Assembly (NCBI GenBank): GCA_045598705.1
Contig: JAZLMM010000003.1
Coordinates: 10,536-74,535 of the forward strand
DNA length: 64,000 nucleotides
Direction: 5' to 3'
From: Scatonaster sp045598705
GTDB lineage: Bacteria; Bacillota; Clostridia; Saccharofermentanales; Saccharofermentanaceae
Shown here piece by piece: positions 1 to 8,027 of the stretch. The first letter of the stretch is position 1, and every line of letters starts with the position of its first letter. The position numbers and the translations under genes were made by a program. The notes below the pieces were generated by a model. It had not been told where the DNA came from. It ran no database searches and was given only the letters and a program-made list of their open reading frames with translations.

Positions 1-806
1 ATGACATTGATGCTGTATGTGTTACGAAGGGCCCGGGTCTCGTAGGTGCATTGCTCGTTGGTGTATCTGCTGCAAAGTCTATCTGCGAAGTAAAGAATAA
101 GCCCTTGGTGGGTGTAAATCATATGGCAGGGCATATTGCCGCTAATTATCTTTCGGATTCTTCATGGGAACCTCCATTTCTGTGCCTAGTTGTATCTGGC
201 GGACATAGTGAGATACTTCTTGTGAAAGATTATGCGGATCTTTCCTTGATTTGTGCGACACGCGATGATGCTGCAGGTGAAGCTTTTGACAAGATTGCGC
301 GCGTGATCGGCCTTGGATATCCTGGTGGACCGAAATTAGATCGTGAGAGTCAAAACGGCAATCCTCACGCTTATTCTTTCCCATCTCCCAGAATTGCTGA
401 TTCGTTGGATTTCTCTTTTAGCGGAATCAAGACTGCTGCGCTGAATACCATTAATCAAGTGCGATTAAAAGGCGAAGACATTAATGTAAGCGATTTTGCC
501 GCTTCTTACCAGGAATCGATTTGTTCTATTCTGGTTGATCGCCTAAATAAGGCGATGAGACAAACAGGCATGAAGAAGATTTGCCTTGCGGGCGGCGTGT
601 CTGCTAATTCATGCTTAAGAAAGAAGATTGAGGCGTTAGCAAGTCGGACGAATGCTACATTGTGTCTGCCCAAAATGGCTTATTGTACAGATAATGCAGC
701 AATGATTGCATCTGCTGGATATTACGAATACGTGCGTGGCGTGCGTGACGAATTGGATTTGAATGCGTATCCTTCGCTGGATTGGAGTGAGTCGTATGGC
801 TATTAA
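1..806 (+). CDS. tsaD: tRNA N6-threonylcarbamoyladenosine transferase TsaD, 5' truncated by window edge
   Basis: TsaD transfers the threonylcarbamoyl group to A37 of ANN-decoding tRNAs, together with TsaB/TsaE. The reading frame is open from base 3, where it encodes DIDAVCVTKGPGLVGAL, a conserved TsaD stretch, so the real start lies upstream. About 267 of roughly 340 residues are present. The metal-binding NHMAGHIAAN motif, the VSGGHSE nucleotide-binding loop and the C-terminal DNAAMIA motif are all visible. The stop overlaps the start of smpB by 11 bases, suggesting translational coupling. An internal TTG at 51 is not the true start, because conserved residues precede it. Confidence 0.96.
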   Translation, partial: DIDAVCVTKGPGLVGALLVGVSAAKSICEVKNKPLVGVNHMAGHIAANYLSDSSWEPPFLCLVVSGGHSEILLVKDYADLSLICATRDDAAGEAFDKIARVIGLGYPGGPKLDRESQNGNPHAYSFPSPRIADSLDFSFSGIKTAALNTINQVRLKGEDINVSDFAASYQESICSILVDRLNKAMRQTGMKKICLAGGVSANSCLRKKIEALASRTNATLCLPKMAYCTDNAAMIASAGYYEYVRGVRDELDLNAYPSLDWSESYGY

Positions 807-1275
807 GAAGGGAATTTATGTCATTGCTGAGAACCGTAAGGCTTTCCATGACTATTTTATAGATGAGAAATTCGAGACCGGCATCGTGCTTTCTGGAACA
901 GAAGTGAAGTCTTTACGAGCTGGCAAAGTGAATCTGAAGGATAGTTATGTGCAAGTCAAAGACGGAGAGATCTTCTTGGTTGGCGTACATATCAGTCCTT
1001 ACGAGCAGGGAAATCGCTTTAACTTGGATCCTATGCGAACCAGAAAATTACTGATGCATAAGAGTGAGATCATCCGGCTTTTCTCGACAATCAAACAGGA
1101 CGGATTAACGCTTGTTCCTACGAAGTGTTATTTCAAAGATGGGAAAGTGAAATTCGAGATAGGTCTGGCACGCGGTAAGAAAAATTACGACAAACGAGAT
1201 TCCGCCGCAGAGAAGAGCGCGAAGCGTGATATTGATCGTGCGATGAAGAACCAAAGAAATTGTCATGAATATTAA
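796..1275 (+). CDS. smpB: SsrA-binding protein SmpB
   Basis: SmpB binds tmRNA and delivers it to stalled ribosomes for trans-translation. The 159-residue product has the family's usual length. It carries the N-terminal ENRKAFHDYFI segment, the central SGTEVKSLRAGKVNLKDSY motif and the basic, disordered tail after GLARGKKNYDKR. I chose ATG 796 because GGAGTGA at 784-790 gives good spacing and the product then begins like other SmpB proteins (MAIKKG). A longer in-frame start at 763 lies inside tsaD and would add nothing conserved. No ssrA (tmRNA) gene was recognised downstream. Confidence 0.96.
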   Translation: MAIKKGIYVIAENRKAFHDYFIDEKFETGIVLSGTEVKSLRAGKVNLKDSYVQVKDGEIFLVGVHISPYEQGNRFNLDPMRTRKLLMHKSEIIRLFSTIKQDGLTLVPTKCYFKDGKVKFEIGLARGKKNYDKRDSAAEKSAKRDIDRAMKNQRNCHEY

Positions 1276-1308
1276 TTGACGCATAATGTTTTGTAAATCC
1301 CATTCTTG

Positions 1309-1317
1309 TGGTATATT
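1309..1317 (+). promoter_or_regulatory. Extended -10 promoter upstream of the VanZ-family gene
   Basis: TGGTATATT at 1309-1317 is an extended -10 element in the 75-base gap after smpB. The -35 is weak (TTTTGT at 1289-1294, 17-base spacer), which is typical of extended -10 promoters. Confidence 0.55.
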
Positions 1318-1350
1318 AGATTTGTATTCATTTGAGGGGATAGGCATGAA

Positions 1351-1929
1351 ATGAGTCTAACGGAAAATAAGCGTAAATCACTTCATCCTTTATATATCTT
1401 GTTTGCTGTCATCATGTGGTTTCTGGTGATTGGCTGGTTGGCTGTTATTTTTTCCCTGTCTTCTGAGACCGCTGAGTTATCAAGTTTGAGATCTCATGAT
1501 TTGGTTGAGACATTATATGATCGATTGCATATCGTGGTTACGGATCACTTTGTTCGTAAATTTGCTCATATATTTGAATATATCGTGCTTTCCTCATTGT
1601 CATATGTTGCTATGTTCGCTACCAATCATGTCCAGGAACGAGATTTCTTAAGCGAGAATAAGACAATTGAGAGATTTAAAAGTGATAATGAGGTTTATAT
1701 TGCTGTTGCATTGTGGATCACGGCTTTGTCTGCCGCAGCAGATGAGTATTACCAGATTTTTGTAACAGGACGTTGTTCTAGTCTGTTTGATGTATTCTTG
1801 GACCTTTCCGGTGCTTTCGTCTTGATGATGATTATTCGCATTGTTGCATCCATCTGGGCTTTCTTGAAAAACAAGAAATTAGATGATGATTTGTTGCCCG
1901 CCAATACACAACACACAAAGGAGGAGTAA
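1351..1929 (+). CDS. VanZ-family membrane protein
   Basis: VanZ-like proteins are small integral membrane proteins of poorly defined role; VanZ itself gives low-level teicoplanin resistance. The 192-residue product has an N-terminal membrane segment (about residues 10-35) ending in the VIFSLSSETAE motif. It then has RKFAHIFEYIVLSSL and the signature DEYYQIFVTGRCSSLFDV region, the family equivalent of DExxQ...GR...D. GAGGGGA at 1334-1340 is 10 bases from the ATG. A two-codon ORF (ATG AAA TGA, 1346-1354) overlaps this start and is better spaced to the Shine-Dalgarno, which could affect initiation. The function in this organism is unknown. Confidence 0.85.
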   Translation: MSLTENKRKSLHPLYILFAVIMWFLVIGWLAVIFSLSSETAELSSLRSHDLVETLYDRLHIVVTDHFVRKFAHIFEYIVLSSLSYVAMFATNHVQERDFLSENKTIERFKSDNEVYIAVALWITALSAAADEYYQIFVTGRCSSLFDVFLDLSGAFVLMMIIRIVASIWAFLKNKKLDDDLLPANTQHTKEE

Positions 1930-1932
1930 ATC

Positions 1933-2298
1933 ATGGGTATTTTTGATCGTAGGAAAGAACGTGATAAGGAGAAGAGTGAGTCTCCTGAGTGGCTTCGTGC
2001 ATATGTTCCTTCTTATACTTACTACTCTGACAAAACAGGAACTCCCGCTCCAGCCTTTGTGCTTCATGATGATATTTCCACTCGTCTTCTGAAGAAGCCT
2101 CAAGAAGAATATGAAGTGACTGACAATTTTGTCTTGGTTTTGATGGACACGACTGCGAAGAAGATGGTTGGCGTAGTTCCTTACGATAAAGCGCTGAAGA
2201 CATTGGAGAAATACCAGATTGATGAGACGAAAGACGAGATGCTTCTTCGCCCACTAACGTTAGAAGAACTAAAGGTTGTCAATGAATTGAAGAAGTGA
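1933..2298 (+). CDS. Uncharacterised 121-residue soluble protein
   Basis: I do not recognise this family. The product is charged and soluble, with no signal peptide or membrane segment. It has a basic, Lys/Glu-rich N-terminus (FDRRKERDKEKSE), a middle part rich in aromatic residues and a C-terminal half ending TLEELKVVNELKK. It starts three bases after the VanZ gene stop, with AAGGAGGAG directly upstream, so it is translated from the same transcript. A strong terminator follows. Codon usage matches the neighbours and the ORF is intact, so I take it as a real gene of unknown function. Confidence 0.75.
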   Translation: MGIFDRRKERDKEKSESPEWLRAYVPSYTYYSDKTGTPAPAFVLHDDISTRLLKKPQEEYEVTDNFVLVLMDTTAKKMVGVVPYDKALKTLEKYQIDETKDEMLLRPLTLEELKVVNELKK

Positions 2299-2340
2299 TT
2301 CGATCAGTATTCTTTCAAAATTGAATTTCTTTATGTAAAA

Positions 2341-2386
2341 AGGGGCTGTCTCAAAAGTGATGAATTCACAGAGAGACAGTCCCTTT
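2341..2386. terminator. Bidirectional intrinsic terminator
   Basis: Arms AGGGGCTGTCTC (2341-2352) and GAGACAGTCCCT (2373-2384) form a 12-bp stem with one G-U pair. The right side is followed by TTTCTGTTT on the plus strand, and the A-run at 2337-2341 gives a T-tract on the minus strand. It sits between convergent genes. Confidence 0.85.
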
Positions 2387-2410
2387 CTGTTTATTAAATT
2401 ATTCGAGTAA

Positions 2411-3607
2411 TTAGGATGAGAATGTCATCTTTGAATAGTAATCTTCGTCAACAATACAGATATAGGATTTACCGGCATTGACCTGAATTTCCGTGCCATT
2501 CTTGTCGAAACACTTTATCTGATCGTTTGGCGTAGGCTTTGTCCAAGTTATCTCTTCAATTTGACCGTTCGATACATAGTATCCAGCGCCGCCTTCTTCC
2601 ATGTGAATATCCTTGTGTTTTTCAGCAGAAGTGTCGTTAGGGCGAGTGTTAATCGGACAATATAGAACAAATACATTTGTAAAATGAATCTGTTCGTTAT
2701 TGTTCAAGTCTATCTGCGGTTTACCATTATATTGACTCTTGTAATATACATTTTCCTCTTTGTTATATTCAAAGAACGCATCATCATTGGTTGAGGAGAA
2801 GTAAACATTAAGTTCAGAACATGGCTGTGCATCAGTCATCTTTGCCGTTCCGTTTTCAACAAAGCGGAATAGTTCAGGCATAGGTACATTCAAATCGTAT
2901 CCATAATCATTACATGCTTTAAGAAGAAAGTCACCGCGTGAAACACCACAGTGTTCCTGAGACCGTTGGGATTTCCAGTCGCGATCATACCAACAGTATT
3001 TAGAAGACGGTACTTCATCTGCAGTGTGACCATGTCCGTAATCGTAGATATGGTTGTTAATATCAATCCAATCGATGCCGATATTTCTTACGTGTGGTGC
3101 AACAGCAGTCGGGTCAGCACCCCACGATACGAAAATGCATCCAGTACCAGCACACATATCCACTGCGCCAACGCGTCCACTACGTAATGAACCAAGTAAT
3201 GGAATTCTAGAAACGTCTGGGTAAACGGCAAGCATACGGGTTTGACCACCTTCGGTTTCATACTCGAAAATTACAGAGGCATCACTTGTTCCACGTGAAG
3301 GGTTGGCAGCTTGGCTATTGTTGACAGCAATTCCGATTCCGCGTTTGCCTTCGTTATCTTTGCTCATATCCATGACACCGGTGAGCGGATTCATTACATA
3401 GTCACTGATTGGTTCAGTGGGCTCGGTTTCCGTATTGGTTGCCACAGTTGCAACAGTTGTAAGCTCTGTGGTTGATTCTGTCACGGAAGTGTCAGAGGAA
3501 GATTCGCTAGAAGTGATTTCCTTTTTGTCACTGCAGGCACTAAACGAAGCAGTAAACAATAAAATAGCGGTAACTAGTGAAGTTACCTTCATGAGTTTCT
3601 TATTCAT
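2411..3607 (-). CDS. DUF3048 (YerB-like) lipoprotein
   Basis: The 398-residue product begins with a lipoprotein signal peptide (charged MNKKLMK, hydrophobic core, lipobox FSACS with the acylated Cys near residue 26). A Ser/Thr/Glu-rich linker follows. From residue 72 on it matches the DUF3048 pattern: NPLTGVMD, AVNNSQAANPSRG, VIFEYETEGGQTRMLAVYPD and LGSLRSGRVGAVD. The C-terminal domain (about residues 255-398) matches the DUF3048_C region with INTRPNDTSAEKHKDIHM and the ending KSYICIVDEDY. YerB-type proteins are extracellular lipoproteins of unknown activity. Its promoter is divergent from the LCP gene. Confidence 0.88.
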   Translation of the reverse strand: MNKKLMKVTSLVTAILLFTASFSACSDKKEITSSESSSDTSVTESTTELTTVATVATNTETEPTEPISDYVMNPLTGVMDMSKDNEGKRGIGIAVNNSQAANPSRGTSDASVIFEYETEGGQTRMLAVYPDVSRIPLLGSLRSGRVGAVDMCAGTGCIFVSWGADPTAVAPHVRNIGIDWIDINNHIYDYGHGHTADEVPSSKYCWYDRDWKSQRSQEHCGVSRGDFLLKACNDYGYDLNVPMPELFRFVENGTAKMTDAQPCSELNVYFSSTNDDAFFEYNKEENVYYKSQYNGKPQIDLNNNEQIHFTNVFVLYCPINTRPNDTSAEKHKDIHMEEGGAGYYVSNGQIEEITWTKPTPNDQIKCFDKNGTEIQVNAGKSYICIVDEDYYSKMTFSS

Positions 3608-3637
3608 TTGAAATCTCCTTATCTCTTAGATGACTAT

Positions 3638-3643
3638 ATTGTA
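3638..3643 (-). promoter_or_regulatory. Extended -10 for the DUF3048 lipoprotein gene
   Basis: Read on the minus strand, TGTTACAAT (TACAAT at 3643-3638) is an extended -10 about 30 bases upstream of the start codon. TTGATA lies 15 bases further upstream, a short spacing. Confidence 0.45.
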
Positions 3644-3672
3644 ACATAACATGTGAAATATCAACCGTGTCA

Positions 3673-3701
3673 TTGAAATGTAATAGAAAATCGGGTAATA
3701 T
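3673..3701 (+). promoter_or_regulatory. Sigma-A-type promoter for the LCP operon
   Basis: TTGAAA (3673-3678), a 17-base spacer and TAATAT (3696-3701) lie 28 bases upstream of the LCP start codon. Confidence 0.65.
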
Positions 3702-3728
3702 TGTTTGTTGTTAAGAAAGGATATAAAT

Positions 3729-4847
3729 ATGTCTACTAATGCAATAGGTTATACAAAACAGGCTGATCAGCAGGCTAAGAATAAGAAATCTAAAATGATG
3801 TTAGTGATTCGTATTCTTTGTTATGTTCTTGTTGGTATCATTGGTCTTGGTGGCGGCATCATGCTGTACCTTTATAAACTGATGGGTTCTGTTGGATTCG
3901 TAAATACTCCATTTGTTAATCAGCGTGATTACGAGACGATTGATTTTGACGATTTGGATAAGCTCGATTTGAATAATGGCGATGTGACTTCTTCTTGGAA
4001 AGAAGGGGGCCACACAAAGGTATATGTCAACGAGAAATACCCGATTAAGAAAGTTGCTCAGAAGGATAGCAAAGTGGAGAATATCCTCGTGTTCGGCGTT
4101 GACTCTCGTGGAACGGATGATGTCCATTGTCGTGCGGATGCAATTCTAATTGTAACGATTGATGAACGTCGTGATTGTCTGAAACTTACTTCACTGATGC
4201 GTGACACAGGTGTAAGTATTAAAGGTCGTTCGAATACAGATAAACTCACGCATGCGTATGCGTACGGTGGTGTTGGTCTCTTGATTAATACAATCAATGA
4301 GAACTTCCAGTTGGATATTCAGAGATTTGTCATGCTCGATTTTGGAAGTTCGTCTGATGTAGTCGATCTTGTTGGTGGCGTTGAAATTGATGTCTCAGCA
4401 GGTGAGGTTCGCTTTGCGAATAAGAATATTGAAGAGGAAAGTAGACTGCTTGGTGTCGAGCCACCACTTCTTTCTCAGTCAGGAAAACAGACTTTGAATG
4501 GTATTCAGGCATCTTCTTGGGCTAGAATCCGTTACTTAGATTCTGATTATGTACGTACAAGTAGACAGAGAACCTTGGCGTTAGCACTAATGAATAAGGT
4601 TGCTGGCTTCGGACGATTGGAACAGGCTGCTTTGATTGAAGATTCTGCAGGCATGTTTGAAACGAATATGAATGCAATGGATATGATGCGCGTGGCATTG
4701 GCTGCAACAGATGTTCTTGGCGAGGTGAAGGAGTATCGTGCACCTGCGGATGGAATGTTCTATGTTCAGGAAGACCCGTGGATTATGATTGTTGATTGGG
4801 ATAAGCAACTTGCTGACCTACATCAGTTTATCTGGGAGGAATCCTAA
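3729..4847 (+). CDS. LytR-CpsA-Psr (LCP) family cell-wall ligase
   Basis: LCP proteins transfer teichoic-acid or polysaccharide chains from undecaprenyl carriers to peptidoglycan on the outer face of the membrane. The 372-residue product has a short cytoplasmic tail, one membrane helix (about residues 24-48) and an extracellular LCP domain from residue 118. Conserved elements are VFGVDSRG, RADAILIVTID, SLMRDTGVSI, KLTHAYAYGG and the Arg-rich RYLDSDYVRTSRQR motif that contacts the lipid phosphate. ATG 3729 is preceded by AAGAAAGGA at 3713-3721; the in-frame TTG at 3705 lacks such a site. The stop codon abuts the start of the next gene, so the two are likely co-translated. Confidence 0.93.
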   Translation: MSTNAIGYTKQADQQAKNKKSKMMLVIRILCYVLVGIIGLGGGIMLYLYKLMGSVGFVNTPFVNQRDYETIDFDDLDKLDLNNGDVTSSWKEGGHTKVYVNEKYPIKKVAQKDSKVENILVFGVDSRGTDDVHCRADAILIVTIDERRDCLKLTSLMRDTGVSIKGRSNTDKLTHAYAYGGVGLLINTINENFQLDIQRFVMLDFGSSSDVVDLVGGVEIDVSAGEVRFANKNIEEESRLLGVEPPLLSQSGKQTLNGIQASSWARIRYLDSDYVRTSRQRTLALALMNKVAGFGRLEQAALIEDSAGMFETNMNAMDMMRVALAATDVLGEVKEYRAPADGMFYVQEDPWIMIVDWDKQLADLHQFIWEES

Positions 4848-6740
4848 ATGAGTAAGACAACAGCCGCAGTAGTATGCGAGACCAATCAAATTGCTAAGCA
4901 TAACCAGGAAAATGTGTTTTTCCATGGCTTATATCGTGTACCATCTGAATTTTCCTCTGCATATTTCAGATCTGCCAAGTCCACGACACCTATACAGATT
5001 TTTGCTTGTTTCTCTGCACAAGGGGATGATACCTTGGCTGCAATGACACTTCAGGACGTTCTGAAGAGAATGCAAGAAATTGCTGAGACGACACAATTAA
5101 AGAGTGTGCTCGATTATGAGAGTTTTACGGACCAGGTGGTCAAAGTCTTAAATCAGACCGTATGCAATGCTTCTGTTAAGAATAATGGATCTTCGATTCG
5201 TGTATCGATGTCAATGGCTATTATTGAGGGCGATACTTTACGCGTGATGAACATCGGTAACACTCATATCTGGTTATATCGTGGTGGAAAACTGATTTCA
5301 TTGACAGAGAATCAGACTGTTGCTCATCGCTACGTACAAATGGGTGCAATCGATAAATCTCAGGAGGCAACTCATGAGGGCAACAATGAATTGACACAGT
5401 ATTTGGGACGATTCCCTCAGGATGGAGAGGTAATTCCTGATAAGAAGGTTCATCTTAAACTATTGGATGGAGATGATATTTGTATTCTTGGTACAGGATT
5501 GGATCAAGGCGTATCCATCTCAAAACTTGGTGTAGTGATTGCTCGCCCGACTCAGCCTGAAACCAAGGCGAAAGAGATGATTGAATGTGCAATGAATAGT
5601 GGTGTCAAATATGGTTTGACCGCTACTGTGATTCATATTGATAGTACTTTGATTCTCCCTGGTGAGGCAAATATTGATTCTTCAGTGATGTCTAATGCAG
5701 TTTCAACTCGACCTGCTGTCATTGCTCAGCCCACTCAGGCTGTTCCGCCGGTTCAGCCGCAAAGTGCCCCAGTTTCTGCCGAAGCTGTAGTTGAACCTGT
5801 TCCGAGTATGCAGAATTCAAACATAGGGGAGTCAACCATTCAGGCCGATCAACTCCGATATCAAGTGAATCAACAGCTTGATAGTCCAACAATACAATTC
5901 TCGCAAGCCGATACTGAATTGGAAGATGATGGTCTGGAGATTCCTGATTCGAAACCCAAGAAAGTGAAGAAGAACAAAGAGAAGAAATCTTCCGCTTGGA
6001 AGACGATTCTAATTGGAATTTTTGTTTTCGTTATTTGTTTTGGAGTTGGTTATGGCGGCATGTACGTGCTGTTTAATATTGCACATTGGACTGGTAAACT
6101 TGACTCTACCACTACTACCACAATAAGTGAGGATAGTCTTGAAGGCAAAGTCATGTATGTTCTTTTTGATGATACGATTCTTTACGTTGAAGAATCATTG
6201 GATAGTCAGGCAATCGATTCACTCTCTCGTGGTGAGGCGGTCACACTTCTTGCAATGAACGATACATTTGCGAAAGTCCGTAAGGAAAATGGTCTGATGG
6301 GATATGTGCCGGTTGAGATGATTGCAGAAGAAGATCCCACACATGGTGAGAGTAATCCAAGTGAGTTCGTGGATGTGACACCAGTCCCGACAGAACGCAT
6401 TCCTGATTCAACAACAGCATCCAATGAGACGAAGGCATCAACTGCAGAAACTACAACCGAAACGACTCCTGCAGAGACAACAACAGAGTCCACGACGGAG
6501 ACAACTTTGGAATCTACGACAGCTAGTTCTTCAGATACATCAGATACCACACCACCCGAAACGACGACTGCACCTACCACTGAACCAACCACTGAATCGA
6601 CTACCGAGTCTACTACCGAGTCAACTACTGAGTCGACTACTGAGTCGACTACTGAGCCTACTACGACTGCTCAGCCAGATGAAGGCGGAAATGGTGATGA
6701 GGGCGGAGATGAACCTGATCCAGGCGAACCGGGTAACTAA
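4848..6740 (+). CDS. Membrane PP2C-like pseudophosphatase with SH3-like and Thr-rich extracellular parts
   Basis: The 630-residue product has an N-terminal PP2C-like domain (about residues 1-270), a basic linker, one membrane helix near 385-410 and an SH3-like extracellular domain at about 434-492. It ends with a Thr/Glu/Ser-rich tail to 612 and a Gly/Asp/Glu C-terminus. PP2C landmarks remain in outline: LRVMNIGNTHIWLYRGGKL for ANVGDSR, LTQYLGRFP, and LLDGDDICILGTGL where active enzymes have CSDGL. The metal-binding aspartates are missing: FSAQGDD replaces DGMGG, TGLDQ replaces SDGL, and GLTATVI replaces DNITVI. It is probably catalytically dead and may act as a sensor or scaffold for wall assembly with the adjacent LCP protein. 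The tail is encoded by 12-bp tandem repeats. Confidence 0.78.
   Translation: MSKTTAAVVCETNQIAKHNQENVFFHGLYRVPSEFSSAYFRSAKSTTPIQIFACFSAQGDDTLAAMTLQDVLKRMQEIAETTQLKSVLDYESFTDQVVKVLNQTVCNASVKNNGSSIRVSMSMAIIEGDTLRVMNIGNTHIWLYRGGKLISLTENQTVAHRYVQMGAIDKSQEATHEGNNELTQYLGRFPQDGEVIPDKKVHLKLLDGDDICILGTGLDQGVSISKLGVVIARPTQPETKAKEMIECAMNSGVKYGLTATVIHIDSTLILPGEANIDSSVMSNAVSTRPAVIAQPTQAVPPVQPQSAPVSAEAVVEPVPSMQNSNIGESTIQADQLRYQVNQQLDSPTIQFSQADTELEDDGLEIPDSKPKKVKKNKEKKSSAWKTILIGIFVFVICFGVGYGGMYVLFNIAHWTGKLDSTTTTTISEDSLEGKVMYVLFDDTILYVEESLDSQAIDSLSRGEAVTLLAMNDTFAKVRKENGLMGYVPVEMIAEEDPTHGESNPSEFVDVTPVPTERIPDSTTASNETKASTAETTTETTPAETTTESTTETTLESTTASSSDTSDTTPPETTTAPTTEPTTESTTESTTESTTESTTESTTEPTTTAQPDEGGNGDEGGDEPDPGEPGN
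6594..6665 (+). repeat. 12-bp tandem repeat, six units, coding for Glu-Ser-Thr-Thr
   Basis: Six in-frame 12-base units of the form GAGTCNACTACN run from 6594 to 6665 inside the Thr-rich tail of the preceding gene. Two units (6630-6641 and 6642-6653) are identical. Such an array can change length by slippage without shifting the frame. Confidence 0.85.
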
Positions 6741-6771
6741 TTTAGCGGTTTCTGATCCTTTTTGAAACGAA

Positions 6772-7920
6772 TTAATGAAGTTGTACTTCTGACATTTCCT
6801 CAATGTTGAAAGACTGAGGGAGAGGAAGGGCAACTTCATTCTTTTTGAGGACAGATTGATAGAAGCCAAGGACCATGTCCACAGCGACATAACCGGATCG
6901 GCCGTCAGCTATCGGAGAAATCTTATTGGCGATTGATTGACACAAATCTGAATAGATGCCATAGTGTGGATTCTTGGCAACGTTGATTAAATATGAAAGC
7001 CCATTCTTCTTAATATATCTTCGTAGATAACGGAATGCGAGATTCTTGCCCTTCGGTGTCGTTACGGAATAGGAAGGCTTGCCCTTTCGGAGACTGATCC
7101 GTATGGCAGCTTTCTCTGCACTAATAAAGAAGGAGGCTTCTTGATCATTTGGAAATGTTGCTGTCGTGCCTTCAATTTGACAAAGCGCACCGTTACTGAG
7201 CGTATATACCCCCATAGCTGTATCTTCGGCTTCCATGTCGCGGAAGCGATTAGCTATCATGCCGTGTACTGAAACAGGTTCGGCGTTCATAAGATAGCAC
7301 ATCAGATCTAATGCATGAACTGACTGGTTCATCAGGGCACCGCCATCGTTCTTCCAGGTTCCGCGCCAAGCTGCCTGGTGATAGTATTCGTCATCATGTC
7401 CCCATCTGACAATGACTGCGCCATGGCCGACTTTGCCAAGGGCACCGGATGCCATGTCCTCATGAAGAAGAGATACAATAGGGAAGTAACGATATATGTG
7501 TCCCATTGCAATTTTCAATCCTTTGCTTTCAGCAAGCTCATAGAGTTCTTTGGATGATTCATTATTCATGGTCATTGGTTTTTCCAGAAGAATGTTCGCA
7601 CCGAATTCGAGACAGTCTTTGGCAATGGAATAGTGAAGACCGGAAGGAACCGTTATTGCGACCAAATCTGGTTGAATCTCCTTCAACATATCCTTGTAAT
7701 CATAGTAGTTCTTTATCGATTTGGTAAAAGCACTGTAATGCTTGATTTTCTTCTTAGTTGAGTTTAGGAGTATGGACGGTGCATCTGGGTTATTATCGAC
7801 AAGCGCACAAAGCTCCATTCGATTTGACAATCGGGAAATTGCTCGAATATGCTTGGCGCTGACACGTCCACAGCCAATAATTGCGACTTTGAGCTTGGGA
7901 GTTGATGCTTGCTGATCCAT
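6772..7920 (-). CDS. Gfo/Idh/MocA-family NAD(P)-dependent oxidoreductase
   Basis: The 382-residue product has the family's two-domain plan. An N-terminal Rossmann fold carries VAIIGCGRVSAKHIRAI (GxGxxx dinucleotide loop, residues 11-27) and the family signature LLEKPMTMN, in which the Lys-Pro pair contacts cofactor and substrate (near residues 111-119). The C-terminal domain includes GGALMNQSVHALDLMCYLM, with the conserved GGxxxxxxxHxxD catalytic arrangement. Members act on sugars, inositols and UDP-sugar precursors; the substrate cannot be told from sequence. The gene stands alone between convergent and divergent neighbours. A minus-strand extended -10 (TGATAGAAT, -10 hexamer at 7956-7951) lies about 35 bases before its ATG. 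Confidence 0.9.
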   Translation of the reverse strand: MDQQASTPKLKVAIIGCGRVSAKHIRAISRLSNRMELCALVDNNPDAPSILLNSTKKKIKHYSAFTKSIKNYYDYKDMLKEIQPDLVAITVPSGLHYSIAKDCLEFGANILLEKPMTMNNESSKELYELAESKGLKIAMGHIYRYFPIVSLLHEDMASGALGKVGHGAVIVRWGHDDEYYHQAAWRGTWKNDGGALMNQSVHALDLMCYLMNAEPVSVHGMIANRFRDMEAEDTAMGVYTLSNGALCQIEGTTATFPNDQEASFFISAEKAAIRISLRKGKPSYSVTTPKGKNLAFRYLRRYIKKNGLSYLINVAKNPHYGIYSDLCQSIANKISPIADGRSGYVAVDMVLGFYQSVLKKNEVALPLPQSFNIEEMSEVQLH

Positions 7921-8027
7921 GGAATAACCTCACTTCAATTTGCTATCGATATTCTATCACATATGACTAAGAAACAGCTATGTAATGATACAATAAGATA
8001 GAAGCATATAATCGGAGGACGAGATCT

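Noticed and set aside
2500..2515. TGTCGAA sites in coding DNA (for example near 2506, 37881, 40121 and 58206)
   Set aside because: A seven-base motif is expected several times by chance in 64 kb. These copies are single, within genes and lack the paired geometry seen at 17887 and 30199.
6206..6592. 128-residue minus-strand ORF rich in Val and Ser
   Set aside because: It is the complement of the repetitive Thr-rich tail of the PP2C-like gene; low complexity, no ribosome site and no family features.
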